Origin: Erwinia sp.
Lineage (GTDB): Bacteria > Pseudomonadota > Gammaproteobacteria > Enterobacterales > Enterobacteriaceae
Length of the DNA stretch: 7,153 nt
Direction: 5' to 3'
Assembly: GCA_003512805.1 (NCBI GenBank)
Contig: DOOK01000005.1
Coordinates: forward strand, 1 to 7,153
Shown: positions 6,488 to 7,153 of the stretch, in pieces
Numbering within the stretch: position 1 is the stretch's first letter
Layout: every line of letters begins with the position of its first letter
Position numbers and translations under genes: made by a program
The notes under the pieces: model-generated
What the model was told of the DNA's origin: nothing
What the model saw: the letters and a program-made list of their open reading frames with translations, nothing else
The model's database searches: none

Positions 6488-7153
6488 ATGTCTAAATCAT
6501 TTTTTAGTAATCAGGTTATCAATGCCTCAATAAAAGATTACCTTGAGAGGAAACTGACACAATTCAGTAACGTTAAGTACGCCTATGCGATTATGAGTAA
6601 ACGCAACCCTGCCGATTTTTCCATAATTTCTAACCGGCCGGAATGGTTTCAGGTGTATGTTGAAAACAACTTTCAGTTTATTGACCCTGTTCTGATCACG
6701 GCGCTTTACCGTGTTTCGCCCTTCTCATGGGATGAAAACATTATGCTGAATAAAGGCGTCAAGGTTCCCAAGCTCTTTGATATGGCACGCAACCACAATA
6801 TCATCAATGGTTTTACCTTTGTTCTTCACGATCATAATAATAATCTCGTGGTACTTTCCATCATGTTGGATGAGCATTGTGACGATAACATTGAAGAATT
6901 GATCCAGACAAACAAAAGTAAATTACAAATGCTGCTGGTCAGCGCGCATCAAAAGCTGACCGAACTGTATCAGGAGCAGGCAAGAAAAACCGATTTTGAT
7001 GAGATGAACACCCGGGAAATCTTCTCTAAAAGAGAAAATGAGATTATTTACTGGGCCAGTGTGGGGAAATCTTACCAGGAAATTGCGTTGATTCTGGGTA
7101 TCAAGCTCACCACGGTTAAGTACCATATTGGTAACGCAGTAAGAAAGCTAGGC
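6488..7153 (+). CDS. LuxR-family quorum-sensing regulator, EsaR/ExpR-like (3' end cut by the window)
   Basis: The frame stays open for 222 codons to the last base; relatives are about 240-250 residues, so roughly the final 20-30 are missing. The N-terminal acyl-homoserine-lactone-binding domain (about 1-165) carries the conserved pocket residues Trp53, Tyr57, Asp66-Pro67, Trp81 and Gly108 (INGFTFVLHDH). A linker leads to the GerE-type helix-turn-helix (about 178-222) with Glu183 (SKREN), Gly193 (WASVGKS) and the recognition helix TTVKYHI. Phrases such as DPVLITA, SPFSWDENI and NGFTFVLHDH closely resemble EsaR-type proteins, many of which bind DNA without ligand and release it when the signal binds; that mode here is inference. 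The 41% GC and different codon use contrast with purEK. A luxI synthase would be expected nearby, beyond the right edge. The exact orthologue is not assigned. Confidence 0.93.
   Translation, partial: MSKSFFSNQVINASIKDYLERKLTQFSNVKYAYAIMSKRNPADFSIISNRPEWFQVYVENNFQFIDPVLITALYRVSPFSWDENIMLNKGVKVPKLFDMARNHNIINGFTFVLHDHNNNLVVLSIMLDEHCDDNIEELIQTNKSKLQMLLVSAHQKLTELYQEQARKTDFDEMNTREIFSKRENEIIYWASVGKSYQEIALILGIKLTTVKYHIGNAVRKLG

Overview
The window looks like a chromosomal segment of an enterobacterium, most likely from the Erwinia/Pantoea side of the order. Seven of the eight genes encode proteins I recognise as close, nearly full-length counterparts of Escherichia coli housekeeping proteins (FolD, YbcJ, CysS, PpiB, LpxH, PurE, PurK). 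The eighth is a quorum-sensing regulator resembling EsaR/ExpR-type LuxR proteins of plant-associated enterobacteria. The genus assignment is inference from that regulator and from protein divergence; no rRNA or other marker is present.

Layout. Bases 1-172 are a non-coding leader. folD and ybcJ (173-1251, + strand) form a two-gene unit with a 1-nt stop/start overlap. cysS (1356-2744, - strand) converges on ybcJ, and a strong shared stem-loop lies between them. Divergent from cysS, ppiB and lpxH (2976-4195, +) form another 1-nt-overlap pair. After a 272-bp gap holding a PurR operator and an extended -10 promoter comes purEK (4468-6053, +, 4-nt ATGA overlap). An AT-richer 434-bp non-coding stretch (6054-6487) follows. 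The luxR-family gene (6488 onward, +) then runs open off the right edge; because its stop lies outside the window, it is easy to miss.

The core genes cover unrelated basic jobs: one-carbon/folate metabolism (FolD), a small S4-type RNA-binding protein (YbcJ), tRNA charging (CysS), prolyl isomerisation (PpiB), lipid A synthesis (LpxH) and the AIR-to-CAIR step of purine synthesis (PurE/PurK). FolD and PurEK are loosely linked, since the folate pool feeds purine synthesis. The order matches the E. coli folD-ybcJ-cysS-ppiB-lpxH-purE-purK block, except that E. coli has ybcI between ybcJ and cysS.

Composition changes after purK: the intergenic region and the luxR-family gene are about 41% GC by hand count, against visibly GC-rich core genes. 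This marks the right end as the accessory part. Its long leader holds a promoter-like element framed by an inverted repeat, a C-rich/G-poor tract and alternative stem-loops. I see no clearly new multi-gene system; the most interesting material is the regulator and its leader, and the partner luxI gene would be expected just outside the window.
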